Shown: in pieces, positions 32,201 to 44,700 of the stretch | Layout of the letters: the number at the start of each line of letters is the position of its first letter | Position numbering within the stretch: position 1 is the stretch's first letter | Source of the DNA: Cyanoderma ruficeps | Lineage: Eukaryota; Chordata; Aves; Passeriformes; Timaliidae | Assembly: GCA_008694505.1 (NCBI GenBank) | Contig: VZDJ01007747.1 | Span: forward strand, 36,765,978-36,829,977 | Direction of reading: 5' to 3' | Length of the DNA stretch: 64,000 nt | Made by a program: the position numbers and the translations under genes | The notes under the pieces: model-generated | The model's database searches: none | What the model was told of the DNA's origin: nothing | The model's input: only the letters and a program-made list of their open reading frames with translations

Positions 32201-34640
32201 TACACAGCAGAGAAGAGCCCAGCATCCATGGCTCTGATGACACAAACGCTGCCAGGCACAAGCAGGAACAGCCAGGGACCTGCCATGAGTGTATGCCAGG
32301 AGATGCAAACAAGCAAGCACAAAAGGACAATTAACTTCATAAAAAGGCAATAAGAATTTCTTTCCTATTGTGAGAAAGAAAAGAGGAGAGTTCAGAATGC
32401 TGTAGGTGAGTTTTGAGGATAACTCTTGATATTCTGTTAAGGACATGGTAACTGCATGCTCTGCTGTCCCTGGGGACTTGCAAAAACACAATTCGGGCCT
32501 CAAGAGAGAAAACAGAGACCCACTGAGTCACCAGTAACATTTCCTGCATTGCTTTGGATTTGTCTTGAGGCACCTCCCTTCCCTTCCAGCTCTGCAGTAA
32601 AGCATCATTTCCACCAGACAGAGGTGATTCAGAAGCCATGAAACGGACATTTTTCCAAGTAATGGAGAACTGTTACTTAATGAGTTATCATTTAAACAGC
32701 TTCTGGTGCCATATTTGAATTCTGAATAAATTCAAATTCTAGTGAAAGGTGTTCAACAAGTCTCTATGAGCCAGGAAACTTTACTCACTGTTCCCAAGAG
32801 GAACACACCCAATACTTGCTGTGAGTTTCATTTTTATTCCCAAGCTTACTCTCTGCATTACTCTCTTTCTTTTTGGAATAATGAGTTTGGGGGGAAAAAG
32901 TATCCCATACTACAACTATGCTTATCTGACAGAAATAATTGAATCCTTTATATTTTGGCTACAAGTTCATCTGTTAGCAGAAAAGGCCTTTCAGTTTTAT
33001 TTATTTTTTTAATCCTAAATGAATTAGATGCAGACTGATAAGCTAATTATGAACGATTCTGTGAAACTCCTTACACTCACCCTATATGCCAAACTCTCTC
33101 CAGTTAAGGTGGCTGTATTTACCTGTTAATATTCACCCTGTTTTCTTATATTGTGTTTGAAGTCTCGAAGTGTGACTACAAAGACGATAATAGGAATTCA
33201 ACAGAACTATGAAATAGTCTGTAGTCCAACACCAGTAACAGCAGTATCTCACAGACTATTTTGTGTTTACTATTTGCTACTTTGTAATTTGAAACATTTT
33301 TCCCAATCTCTTCCTTGTAGCTGTCATTGTAAATAATGAGAATATTCACCTTACCTACACACAGTACTCTTGTTTCCTTCTGATCCATGTTTCAGGCCAC
33401 ACACTTTTCACTTTTATTAGCCTGTTTCCTTAAAGGGCAAGTTTATATAAAAACACTGACATTTTTAGTATTTCAGATATTGCACTATGAAGTCATTTAG
33501 GTAAACCTTACCTTTTCAAAGTGTGGCAAAATGTGTGCTACAGCAAAACCTTACTGTTTCCTAATCACAAGACATGCCACATCTTTAGCTATGATGTATA
33601 CCTTTTTTTGTCATAAGTGAGACTGCTGCTGCTTGGAAAATCCAGGTTTGGACCAACTCCGCCCCTACAACAGAGGGAACAACAAATACTAAATCACTAA
33701 CTGTAGTAGGGGATTCTGGCTGCTGCCTACTGCATTCAAGAGGTCCTTAATTAGAACAAAGCATAGTGATTTCAACCCTATGGCTTGATGCAGCTCAGTA
33801 AATTGTGCCTACTTAAACCTAGTTCACAGGATCCCATCAGAAAGCCTGAGGCAGTACCTTGCAGGACTACATGAGTTTTATCCTTTGTGTGAAAAAGAGG
33901 GAAAGGGGAACTGCAGGCAGAAATCAAGGTTGGATGTGTCATATGCAGCAAGTAAGACTTTCAAAGTTTGGTATAGTCTCTGGCTGAGCTGTGCCAGAGG
34001 TCCTTTTTCTGAAGTCAGTTTAATTTTTTGAAAGCCAGCTCAACCCATACCCGGAATAATTAATTTAAATGTTATGTTGAGTAAACGTTGTGATTACCTT
34101 AGAGCAAAAGTGAGTATTTTCTTGATAAAGACAGCATGCATGGGGAGGATTTACTCCGCATGTTATGAAGACTGTGGAGGTGACTAGTTGACAGAGCTCA
34201 ACAGGTGTTCTCTTCCACCTGACAGTATTACCGAACGCATTGTGATTAACAACAGATTAAAAAAACCCCAAACCTCAAATATTAAGGCTTTTGCAATACT
34301 TCTAACTACTATTATAGAGAAGCTGCCAAATCTTTTGTTGAAGCAAATGACGGTGGGGAGCCCAGTAGATCCTCTTTGTCAGTAGAAAGTGTCTCGTCTC
34401 GTACAATGTGCTGTGATGCCATGCAGAACAAGTGGCTACAAGGACTATGTTCAGCTACCTGTGCCTCTGCTCCGACACCTGCAAAGAGGGACGTGTCCGA
34501 GAGCGAGTAATGTCTGTCTACATTACAAGAGACACCAAACTAAGAGAGGCCAAACTTCGATTACCCTTCAGTGGCAGCGGCGACAAATGCCCTCATTAAC
34601 GCTGACATTAAAGACAAGCATGACGGAAGGCAAAGCAGCT
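29276..34640. other. Intergenic sequence upstream of HTRA3
   Basis: AT-rich sequence without a recognised gene. It contains one candidate terminal exon with a good acceptor and AATAAA (31475-31603). Distal HTRA3 regulatory elements are likely here, but none can be named. Confidence 0.5.
31475..31620 (+). other. Candidate terminal exon of an unannotated transcript
   Basis: A pyrimidine-rich tract and acceptor (CTTCTTTTCTTCTTCAG ending 31474) precede an open stretch ending at TAA. AATAAA overlaps that stop at 31598-31603, and T-rich sequence follows. The peptide (SSLENKLTDVLLDQLVRLAM...) matches no family that I recognise. It is probably a non-coding RNA exon if it is real. Confidence 0.25.
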
Positions 34641-34860
34641 GCCCCTGCACTCAGAGGTCACAAGCACTCATATGTAATAGATTCGCGTTTGTTTATGCCA
34701 CGTCAGGCACCCACAGCCGCTGGTATCCAGCCGATGGCCGCAGCCCGCCTCACGCCCAGGCTCTCCCCGCTCAGGGCGGTGATTTACCAGCAGACAGGCG
34801 GCTCTGCCCCACAGCGCCCTGATCAGGGGAGCGGACCCTCCCCGCTGTCCGTCCGTCCGT

Positions 34861-34891
34861 CCCGCCCGGGGTGGAGCCTGCCCGCCCGGGG
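34861..34891. promoter_or_regulatory. Twin GC boxes
   Basis: CCCGCCCGGGG occurs at 34861-34871 and again at 34881-34891. The 20-base spacing would put two Sp1/KLF-type sites on the same DNA face. They lie about 40-70 bases upstream of a TATA-like element. Confidence 0.55.
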
Positions 34892-34927
34892 CTGCCGGTG
34901 CTGCTGGAGGCGGCGGGCCCGTCCCAC

Positions 34928-34933
34928 ATATAA
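34928..34933 (+). promoter_or_regulatory. TATA-like element, HTRA3 core promoter candidate
   Basis: ATATAA in CCCACATATAACCC lies just downstream of the twin GC boxes. Transcription from here would start near 34958, giving a leader of about 320 bases that includes an upstream ORF. A second TATA-like CATAAAG at 35173-35179 would give a leader of roughly 80 bases instead. Confidence 0.4.
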
Positions 34934-34997
34934 CCCTGCCTCGCTGCCGCCACCTTCCCACTGCGTCCCGCTCCGCCTGCCCTCGGCGCTCCGTGCC

Positions 34998-35027
34998 ATG
35001 GCTCGGCGCCTCAGCCCGGCCAGCTGA
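34998..35027 (+). CDS. Upstream ORF in HTRA3 leader
   Basis: ATG in the context GTGCCATGG opens a nine-codon ORF (MARRLSPAS) ending at TGA 35025-35027. It is the only ATG between the first TATA-like element and the HTRA3 start. Whether it is transcribed depends on which start site is used. Any effect would be to lower translation of HTRA3. Confidence 0.35.
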   Translation: MARRLSPAS

Positions 35028-35172
35028 GTCCTGGGAGCCGCCGCATCCTGCGGGGACCGAGCCGGCCGTGACTCCGCGGCCTGCTCCGGCCTGCTGCCCT
35101 CCGCCCGCTGCGCCGTCCCGCTCCGCCCGCAGAAGCGCTGCCCGGGGCAGAACGCTGTTCTGCCCGAGTGTG

Positions 35173-35179
35173 CATAAAG
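35173..35179 (+). promoter_or_regulatory. Second TATA-like element
   Basis: CATAAAG in a GC-rich setting lies 103 bases before the HTRA3 start codon. If used, the transcript would exclude the upstream ORF at 34998. Confidence 0.25.
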
Positions 35180-35281
35180 CCCGCCTTCCCCTTCCCTCGC
35201 CGCGATCGCACCTTCCCGCCTCCTGCCCCGGGGCCGGGCGGGCTCGCATCCCGTGCTCCGCCGCCGCTGTCCCCGCCGAGG

Positions 35282-35705
35282 ATGCGGGTGTCGCTGCTGA
35301 GCCCGCTGCTCCTGCTGTCCCTCAGCGCCGGCCCGCACGCCGCGGAGCTCCCGCTCGCCCGCGCCAAGTGCCCGGCCCGCTGCGATGTCTCCAAGTGCCC
35401 CAGCCCCAGCTGCCCCAGCGGGTACGTCCCCGACCGCTGCGGCTGCTGCCTCATCTGCGCCGCGGGCGAGGGGGACTCCTGCGGCCGCAAGGAGGACCCG
35501 CCCTGCGGGGACAGCCTCGACTGCCGCTACCCCATGGGCAAGCGCTTCGCCAAGGGCGTCTGCCAGTGCAAGCTCAGCGCCCAGGTGTGCGGCAGCGACG
35601 GCCGGACCTACGACAACATCTGCCAGCTGAAGGCGGTGAGCCGCAAGGCGCTGCAGCACGGGCTCTCCGCCGTCGTCCAGGTCCAGAAGGGAGCCTGTGA
35701 ATCGG
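35282..35705 (+). CDS. HTRA3: HTRA3 exon 1: signal peptide, IGFBP and Kazal modules
   Basis: The ATG at 35282 is chosen because it starts a hydrophobic signal peptide ([17 protein letters not shown]) and is the first ATG in this frame. The exon then gives 18 cysteines arranged as IGFBP then Kazal modules. A basic linker [11 protein letters not shown] occupies residues 82-92. It ends KGACES plus one base before GTAGGA at 35706. Several longer ORFs on both strands here are GC-rich shadows. Confidence 0.95.
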
Positions 35706-38700
35706 GTAGGAGCATGGTGGGACCTGCCGCGAGGCGGGGGTGGGAGACCTGGCTTCCAGGGTAAGAGTCATGATTTTCAGTGGTCTGGGAAGACGGGGTG
35801 GCTCTAGGGACTCAAAAAACTTCCAAGGACATGGCACCTCACCCAGCTGCTAATGACACCGGTGGTGTGCGGAATGGATGCTCAGGTGCTTTCTGAACAG
35901 CGAAACTTCGAGATCTTCAGCGTGGGCTTGGGCTGGGGTTTGGGAAGGTTCCCCTCGGTAGCATGGCTGTGGATGCCTCGGTGAGGTGCAGGTTGCTGCC
36001 GCAGTGCTCCTGGGACAAGAGGCGGACGCACTTGCCAGATGGGAGAGAAGTGGGTGGAGGTCGCTCGGCTGCCAGGGCAGGGCAGCAGCCACGTCCTCAG
36101 CCGTGGCCTCTTCTGGAGACGGGGCAGCGGCACAACCCTGCTCCCGTCCTGCCAGTGCCCCCTTCGCTCCCTACACCGGCAGGGACGGCTGCGGTGCGGG
36201 GCGGCATCACCCGTGCAGGTCCTACAGCACAGCGGCACAGGCTGCACAGAGCGGGGCCGGCGACACCTGAGCTCCGGGACCCACCCTGGGCGTGTTTGGG
36301 TGTTAATCAGATTGACCCGACAGGCGAATCAGGAAACGCCTCCAAAAGCCGGGCAGGGCAGAAAGAGCGCTGAGTATTAGATAAACTATCTAAAACTTTT
36401 GCCTGGTTTGCTTTCTTTACCAAAGGATTTTATACTCTTGTAGAGCCCTAAGTATGTAAAAAAAAGCATGAGAACCTCCTTTATAGTGTAAAATATTGAT
36501 ACTCAGGCTATCAAATGATCATCCGGTTTTAGTAAAGTGTTGAGGCCTTTTCTCAGATCCTGTGATATGCTATCACAACTTCAGGCTTGGTGATTTAACT
36601 TTGGAAAGTTTAGTAATCTCTTAAGCTAGTAATTTCCTTTTAGTATTAAAATGTGTCTCTTTATGGAAGTGTTAATGCTGGCAGTATCTTTCCAGTATAT
36701 ATATCAGTATATCTTACTGATATATTATTTTAAGAGTTTGCTTCTGCTACCTTTCCCATAGAGTTCCTGGAAAGAGAAGTTCTATGCTTACTGGAGTTTT
36801 AAATCATGCATTAGTGATTCCATTATGTCAGATGGACCACTAACCATCCTGTTTGTTCAAAGCAACCTGGTAAAAGTGATTGGGAAGGTTCAGAAGGAAA
36901 AGGGCTACTGTTTTAGCCTTTCTGTGAATAGGGAATCTTTCATATATATCCTGATCTTTGGAAAGGGTAAACCTCTTCAGAGAGGGAGGATGTTCAAATT
37001 ATATTCCTGGAGTTCCTTTCAGAGTATTTTGTCAGAGCCAAGAATTGTTCCACATGCCAGCCTGAAGCTGCAGTGTTCAATCTTTCCACTATTTTGTAGT
37101 TATAAATTGTTATTTGCCTGTACCTTTTCACATCAGCATCTGTTAACTTTAGTACTCCTAAAACTTGGTTGAAACTGATCCATGTGAAATAATCAAAATG
37201 TTTAACCAAAATGAGTGAACTAGCCTGCATCTGAGAGCTTGCAGAGTGCTTGGCATTTGGTATATATGACATTTTCTTTAAGGAATCCTCCTGAATCTAA
37301 TGTTAATAGGCTTAGGAATTTGGAGCTGTGAGGCAGAGGAACTTTTCTTTTTTTCAAGCAACTATTTTAGTGTTCACTTTATTTTGGCTTTGTTGTTTTT
37401 TCGGTCTTAGAAAACCTCAGCTTAGATGAAGCATCTGGTTCTCTGTTAAGATTTAATTTTTTTTGTTCAGTTCTACAGCTGCACAAACTGAAGCTCAAAG
37501 AAACCAAGTGTCTTGCCCAAGGTCAGACTGAGTTGGTGGTTGAGCCAGGAATAGAACTCAATTATGGTATTTTTTGTTTGTTTTGTTTTTTTAAGACAAT
37601 AACATGCAATGGCTGTAATGAGAGGCTTGGAAGAAAGTTGACAGTTTAAAATTGCTGTCAAGTTTCTCTTTCTCCTGTTCTCGCCTGGCCTCAGATGACT
37701 CAGAATTTGAAGGGATAAGCTAGTTATGAAGTAAATGCAGTTTTACTTAACCATCTGTATGTTAAAACAATCTCAGATAACAGAAGCCTCGCATAGTATG
37801 ACTCGGGCCCTATTTAGAATATGCACAGACCCAAAGTAGCTCCTGAAATATCTGCTCCTCTCCTTTTTCAGTTGCTTATGTTGATGCTGAGTTGGATTCT
37901 AGCTGTGATAAACCCAGACAGGTTGAGAATCTTGCCTGTGGTTTCCTGGTGACACCAGTCTGGTGAATAGGGATACATGAAACATGGGTAGTAAAGGATG
38001 CAGGAAGGAAGGGAAGAATGAGCTGGCCAGGGTTATTGAGTGATAATTGAAAAATTAACAGAATTTAAAACGTTTTTTTCCTTGTTGAAGTCCTGGATTA
38101 GGTTGAAGAGCACCACACCAAATTGCAAGTTCTACACACAGTGTATTAAATGGGGTGTGTAGGGCATGGAGGCCCAGGAGCTCCATAACGGATGCTCTAC
38201 AATGTCAGTGCCCAGGGGCTTCTCAGAGATACTGATGGGAGCAGGCTGCAGGAATCCTCAGCAAAGTTAAACTCCCTGCTACAGATTCTGGGTTTTTTTA
38301 AACTTTGTTCAATACTATGTACCTCTGTATATGGGAATATATTGTGAAGCAAATAGGTTTTTTCTGCCTTCTGTCACCTACTGTGATAACAAGCTATTAC
38401 AAGCTAGCATGTAAGTAATCGAAGAAATAGTTATGCAGGACAACCTCTGTAATCAAAGATCTATTATTATAGAGCCCTGTTTCTCAGGGCAGCAAGTGTA
38501 AGTTTTAACAATGCCACATATCAGTCTGCTGAGATGTCAAGCATCTCAGTCAAAGGATTCACTTGGTCACTTGCCATCTACAGTCAATCTACTTGTTTCT
38601 TGAACAAAGGACTGGCTTTGATCTCTCAGTACAACTTAGTACAGTTAAATTCCCTGCAAGGTTATTTTGCAAATAGTTTCTATGAAGAGAGTTTAAATGT

Positions 38701-41700
38701 CCAAAGATTTGTATTTTCTTACCAAGATATGGAAGCAAAAAACCTGTTGTTGTTTAAATACAGGTGCTCTTTTGTCAATGGAACAAAGAAAATTAAAAGC
38801 TTAATTAGAAAACCTTTGAGGCTGGACTTGACACTCACCATTTACTGTCCTCTGCACTGTTAACCTGAAGTCACTCTCAGAAGGGGGTCATAATGTTAAG
38901 ACTCACCCAAGTCAGATCTTCGCAAGATATGAGCTGAAAAGTTCACTTTCCTAAGAGAATGTTTGAAACACAGTTAACACATGAGCAAGGTCATTGCACA
39001 CAGTTCTATGTGGGGTGTTTGGAGTGTGCCTGTACATAACCTTGAAGATACAGAGGGACAACTGAGTGTGTGATTACTTGCATTTCTGAGAAGTTGACCC
39101 AGTAAGGGATAGAAGCCTCCTGCTGGTGTTTTTGTCATCAAAGCCTTAAAGCTGCCTGCAGCTGTATTTAGGGAAATGTACTGCAAGGTATTAGCTGGAA
39201 ACACAAACTTTGGTCACATTCCTGTACTGCTTGTTTTCCTTATGCCTGAGTTGGTTTGAGTTACTGCAGGTGAGGATGGATAGTGTACAGTATTTGGTAT
39301 ACAATTCAGAGAAGAGCACTTCACTCTGTAAAGGATAGATAACAGGAAAGGGATATTCTTGTTGCATCTCCTCATGAGGGTCACTTGGAAGGGGGGAATA
39401 CCAAGCATGTAAAGTCAGTGTGGTGTCTGTGCTAGAAGGCTTGTGCCAGTCTGTCTCTGTCTGACTCTTGTGACTGCTGCATTGCACAAGAAAGCCACTT
39501 TGGTGTTGGTTCACCAGATTGTTTTCATCTGTGCACGGTAGACATCCATTGTATAAACAAGTTGCCTGAACCATAATGTGGCATTAAACTCACCAAGGCT
39601 TTATGGTCAGTGCACAGCTATGCAACTTGATCTTAATGCTGTATTCATCAGAAAAGCTGCCCATGAACCTATGTTTCCAGCAGATGTTTCTGTTTTTTAA
39701 GCAGAGACATTATAATCTTTTATTTGTCTTTCATTTCTTTCCATGAAAGCACAGTAGGCACAGTGTTTATCCCTGGTGATCAGATCTGCCAGGTTGCAGT
39801 TCTCCTTTAGACATAATAATTTTGCTGAATGCACAGATCTTTTCTGAAGCTGGTTTTAAAAGGGGGATGGGGAAACAGCCTTAAAAGAATGAGTTTCCCA
39901 GGCTCACAAATTCTTAATGACTACAAAATTGTGGATTTTAATACAATGTATTGAGCAGTGAATGTGATTTGATTTAATTCTACAGGGATTAAGTTGGCAG
40001 ATATTCAGAAATGTTCAGTCTTTTGCAGATGTAAATTGGTCAGGTTTTATTGTCTTCAGTGGGATTATAATGATTATTTCTCCTGAATTTTTTTCCAGTT
40101 CTCTTCATACTAGGCTAACTCTACAGGTTTGTTGGCATTGATCCTGGTTTACAGCAGTATTAATGAGGTTGAAATGGGTCTATTGTCTCTGCAAGAAAGT
40201 AAATAAACCACTATTGAATGAACCATAGCCTGTAGATAACATCACTATCCAGGAAAAATCTTAAACTGGTAGGCTACTCCTACCTGAAAAGCACTTAGCT
40301 TTAGCCATTTAAATTCAGTGTACTTGGAGCCCATAAAATTGGTAACATAAGATCACATTTTAGAAAATAGGCTGAAAATCCTTTGCTCCAGTTTATGCAC
40401 TTACATTGAAATCTGGATTTTGAGTGTTCTTCAAGAGGAGCTGGAGACCTGAAGATCTAATCACTTAGTTGAAATTATAGGCTCAAAGTTCAAGGCTGCT
40501 GAAAATCTGTTTGATTTGTGGCTATGGAGCAGATTGGGGAAATCTGTTTTTTTTTTTACTAAGAAATGCACAGACAGCTAAGGACTCATACAGCATAAAT
40601 ATGGTTTTATTTCAAATACAACCTGGTTGCAGCACCTTTGAAATCTTGGTTATGCAACAGATGGCTAATCGGATTAAATTATGTCTTTTTGCCAGGATAA
40701 ATTAGATTTTGTTAATGTGAGATGATTTTGAACACTCAGTAATAACATGGAAAATAATGCACGTTATTGGGAGACCTTTGAAAAACTACGTGGCAAATCT
40801 CTGAAGGGTCAATGGGTCAAAATCCACCAAGGTGCTGTGAGCTCAGAGCTGTTACGTGCTCAGGGCAGCAGAGATCTAAGGGCTGTGCGGGGCTCCACAA
40901 GGCAGCAGGACTATGGAGGGAGGAGATACATATTTAACTTTCTCTTTACTAAGGACAGTAGCAGCAGCTAGTGTCTACCAACTAATGCAAATGAAAGGAT
41001 GGATTTTACCTCTACAGTTATAACACTTGTATTCAGAGTGACATTATACAATACACTCAGTGTTGGATTTTGCTTCCTTCTTCAGTTTCCCAGGCTTCAG
41101 TTCCTCCCTTTTGAGGTATATTGAGAGCTTCTGATGAAAACCATCAATTTAATAATTTTGCGCTAAAATGGTGTTAATAATAACCAACACTTCAGTTCAC
41201 TTAAGTAGTGCTGTATGTGTGGGAGTAAATGTGAATGTGCAGTTACTTCTTCCACATCCATTGTTTGAGTCCCTGGCATATCATATAAAATGTTTAAAGG
41301 TTCTCATCACTGCCAGCTTGCAGAAAATGATTCAAGAAAGATCAAGTTCTATGAAGGCATCTCAGCTTTGTAAGTCAGTTTTCACCAGTGTATGATTCCC
41401 ACTAGACGAGGGAAAACAGCTCCTCTCTGATCAGCCCAGATCTTTAGGCATGCCTTTCATACAAAGCCTAAGTGTCTGTTATTCTTGATCCTCCTTTGTT
41501 TCAGATTTCCCTTTAATACTGGGGCAGATTTAGATTTTCTTTCAGGTTTGAGCATTCTTGTTTTCTAACCCCAGCAGGGAGGTTCCAGGCTTCTGCTTAG
41601 ACAGAGAAATATTTTCACTGTGATATGAAAAGAAGACAAGCCTTGTTTCAGTTTTAGTCTCCTCTTTGTATTGCTGCATTTTATTTTCTTCACCTTTTTT

Positions 41701-44700
41701 CATGTTTTATCCACTACCTCTTTCAGATAATTTCCCTCTGCCTCCCCCAAATCCTACCTGGAAAGCCACTGCCACCCATGATGTTTGCCTGGTGGCTAGT
41801 CAGTGGTCCAGACCTGAGGTTTTTGGCAGGCATCTTCCTGTGTCTTTGGCCATGTACTGTGCTGTATCCATTTGGCCTGGGCAGAACAGTTGAGCACTTA
41901 GAAGGTGCAAATGGATTTAGTGGCCCTGACTCACACAGAGTTACACTGATTTACACCAACTGAAAGGCTGCATTCATCACAGCTCTGTGCCAGTTTATCA
42001 GCTGCCTTTCACTGATGCATAGTTATGTCTATTAGGATAATGTGATGGCAATGTTATATCCTGTCAGTGAACACTGTCAGTAGACTTCAAAGGATATACT
42101 GCATAATCAGGCAAGCTGCTTGGGAATTGAAGGTAAGACAACTCTTCAGTGGCCTAGTAAGCAAAATAAATAACAGTATATTGTGTTTACATTTGACTAT
42201 CCTCTGTGATTCCTGTTTACGGTGTCTCTTTTAAACTAAGCACTAAAACAAGCACATTCAATTGGCTGGAGGGATTTTTCAGAGTGTGTGAGAATGTACA
42301 TAGAAATAATAGACTGAATCTAGTCCTGCCAAGCTGTTCATTTTGTTTATTCAGTATCCCATAAATCTAGCTTGCTAAATTTAAGCCGGGTTTCTTTTCA
42401 TTCAGAAGTAAATTCCTTGTCCAGTAACAAGATAAAGAACTTGCAGCCTTCTGTGAAGAAATTCCTAATCTTCTTGGTCTGGTTTCTTCAACTTATTTGC
42501 TCCCTTTGGTAGATCCCAGAGTAAATTTTAAAGCTTCAGGCTGTGAACACAAAAGATTGCAATTTGAGCGTGGTGATACATCCCCTGTCACATGCCTTAC
42601 ATGTGTGGTGATACGGGGTGCAGAGAATATGACATTTAGCACAAGTAGTGCTGTTCCTTTGGGATGTTGTAATGCTAGAATCCAGCATCCTGTGGTGTTA
42701 GAAGCCAGGATGCTATGGGCTTTTTACCCCCATCTTTAAGATCTTAATTTCACACTAGTATATTCACTCTTAATGAATGCTGTGTATAGTGCTGTTTAAT
42801 GTAGTACCATACTGGCTTTTGTCAGATATTTTAGTAATCTATTGCTAGGCCCTGCTGCATGTGACAGCTTAAATGTGAACTTGCAAGAAGTTTAGGTGCA
42901 AAGGTTGTAATTTAAAGCAGGTTTCTAATGTGTCTACTTAAACAATTGGAACTTAAGTTCTAATTGTGACTCCCAAATTCTGCAGCTGCGTTACTCACCA
43001 GTTGTTAGACCACTCTGGAATACTGCATCCCATTTTGGATCCCTCAGTACAAGAAAGGCATTGACAAACTGGAGTGAGTTCAGAAGGTCATGAGGATGGT
43101 TGGGGGGAGCTGGGCATATCTTTTGCGAGGAGAAACTGAGGATACTGGGCTTATTCAGCCTTGGGAAGAGAAATCTTCAGGAGGATGTGAGAGCAGCTTC
43201 CCTGTGCACCACATCCATACAGAGGTGCATAATGGGAGGATGAGAGGCAAGGGCCATGAGTTAGAACATGAGCTCAACAAGTTCAGACTTGATGTAAGAA
43301 AAACTTACACATCAGGGGGACAGTGAAGCAGTGGGACAAGTTTCCCAGGCAGCTTCTGGAGTGTCCATCATTGGAGTTTTGCAAGTCCCAACTCTGTTTC
43401 CCTTTGCAGCTGATGCAGCTTTGAGCAGGAGGTAGAACTAGAGACCTCCTAAGGTCCTTTCCAGTGACTCTATGTGTCTTGGATAATAATAAGTTGTCCT
43501 CAGAAAAATGCTTGAGGCAGAGCTTGTAGACTTCCAAAGAAAGGAACTTAGAGCTAAGTGATGCTGATGTTTAATTTTTTCAGGGTTACACAGAATGCTA
43601 GGTACTTTTTGAACAATCTTAACGACTTTGATTCCTTTTCTAGCACTGTTTGGAAACTGTTCTAGTTTCTAGGAGAAACAGACCAATGCAAGGGAGGTTT
43701 ATCTTGCCTACTTGATAAAACAATGTATTGTCTTATTAACATATCCAATTCTTTCTGCTAGTATAGGTCACCTACAGTTCAGCAGCCCAAGATACAAATT
43801 CAACTTCATAGCTGATGTGGTGGAAAAGATTGCACCTGCAGTTGTGCACATTGAACTTTTCCTCAGGTAACACTTTCAATTCTTTGTTTTAGCTACATTG
43901 TTTAACAAAGTGTAGTAACTTTCCTTTTGAATTTATGATGTTCACAAAATATTCTAAAACATTGCAGCAGACCCATTTTTCCAGGGAACCACACATTTGT
44001 GTGTTTTGTTCCTGTTCAGTAGGTCTATTCTAATGGGCTTACAGTACTATACAATATAGACTGTCTACCCAAAAATAAGTCTGTTTCATCTTTGGAGGTC
44101 TCTTCAGCCTTCACTAAAATGTTTTACTTGTTGGACTGTATTTGTCATCTCAGTTTAAATACATACATACATATATATATACACATGTGTGTATATATAT
44201 ATGTAAATATATATGTGAATATATATATATGTATATATATATTTAGACAGTAAGGTGGAAAAAATGGCTTGTTGTTACTTTTCCAACTTTGAATGAGAGG
44301 TGATTTTATTTTGGCAAGAAGAGCATTAAGGGGTAGAATGTCGAGGAGATGTAGCCTATCTAAACACAGAAATGACTTCTGATAGGAAAGAAATGTACTA
44401 CATTTCTTGACCAGAACATTACCAATATTCAGGATGCTGAAGCTGGAGCTGAGGTGGCAAGATCAACACTGAGTGCTCAAAACAACCTGGAAGGTTTAAA
44501 TATGAGTCCTCAGAACAACCTGCTGTCAGAACAAATTACTGCAGATATTGCATGTGAATATCTTTCTTCCTGGAGTCCTCTCAATTTCCACAGATACAAG
44601 AAACTCTTGGAGAATTTTGTAGGCTTTTTTAATGTGCACAATCAAGATAATCAAGTGTATCAGGAGACGTAATTTTATGCACACGATGATTGGTCCTTTT

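Larger units (their letters stand above)
34650..36370. promoter_or_regulatory. HTRA3 CpG island promoter
   Basis: GC content and CpG frequency rise sharply from about 34.65 kb and fall by about 36.37 kb, covering the leader, exon 1 and the start of intron 1. It contains GC boxes, TATA-like sites and GTCCGTCCGTCC. The island is centred on the first coding exon, as expected for an HTRA3 promoter. Confidence 0.85.
35706..43766 (+). other. HTRA3 intron 1 (8.1 kb)
   Basis: The first 0.65 kb is the tail of the CpG island. After that it is AT-rich with a small hairpin (36699-36725), a MIR-like SINE (37471-37562) and a CR1 fragment (43008-43482). No alternative coding exon was recognised. Confidence 0.75.

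Noticed and set aside
34389..35027. 212-codon + strand ORF upstream of HTRA3
   Set aside because: It begins at a non-ATG codon, runs into GC-rich promoter DNA and resembles no family. Only its final nine codons, from the ATG at 34998, are of interest as an upstream ORF.
34823..35659. 278-codon ORF on the minus strand over HTRA3 exon 1
   Set aside because: It is an Ala/Gly/Arg-rich shadow of a CpG island. The + strand encodes a clear cysteine-patterned IGFBP-Kazal exon with phase-matched downstream exons.
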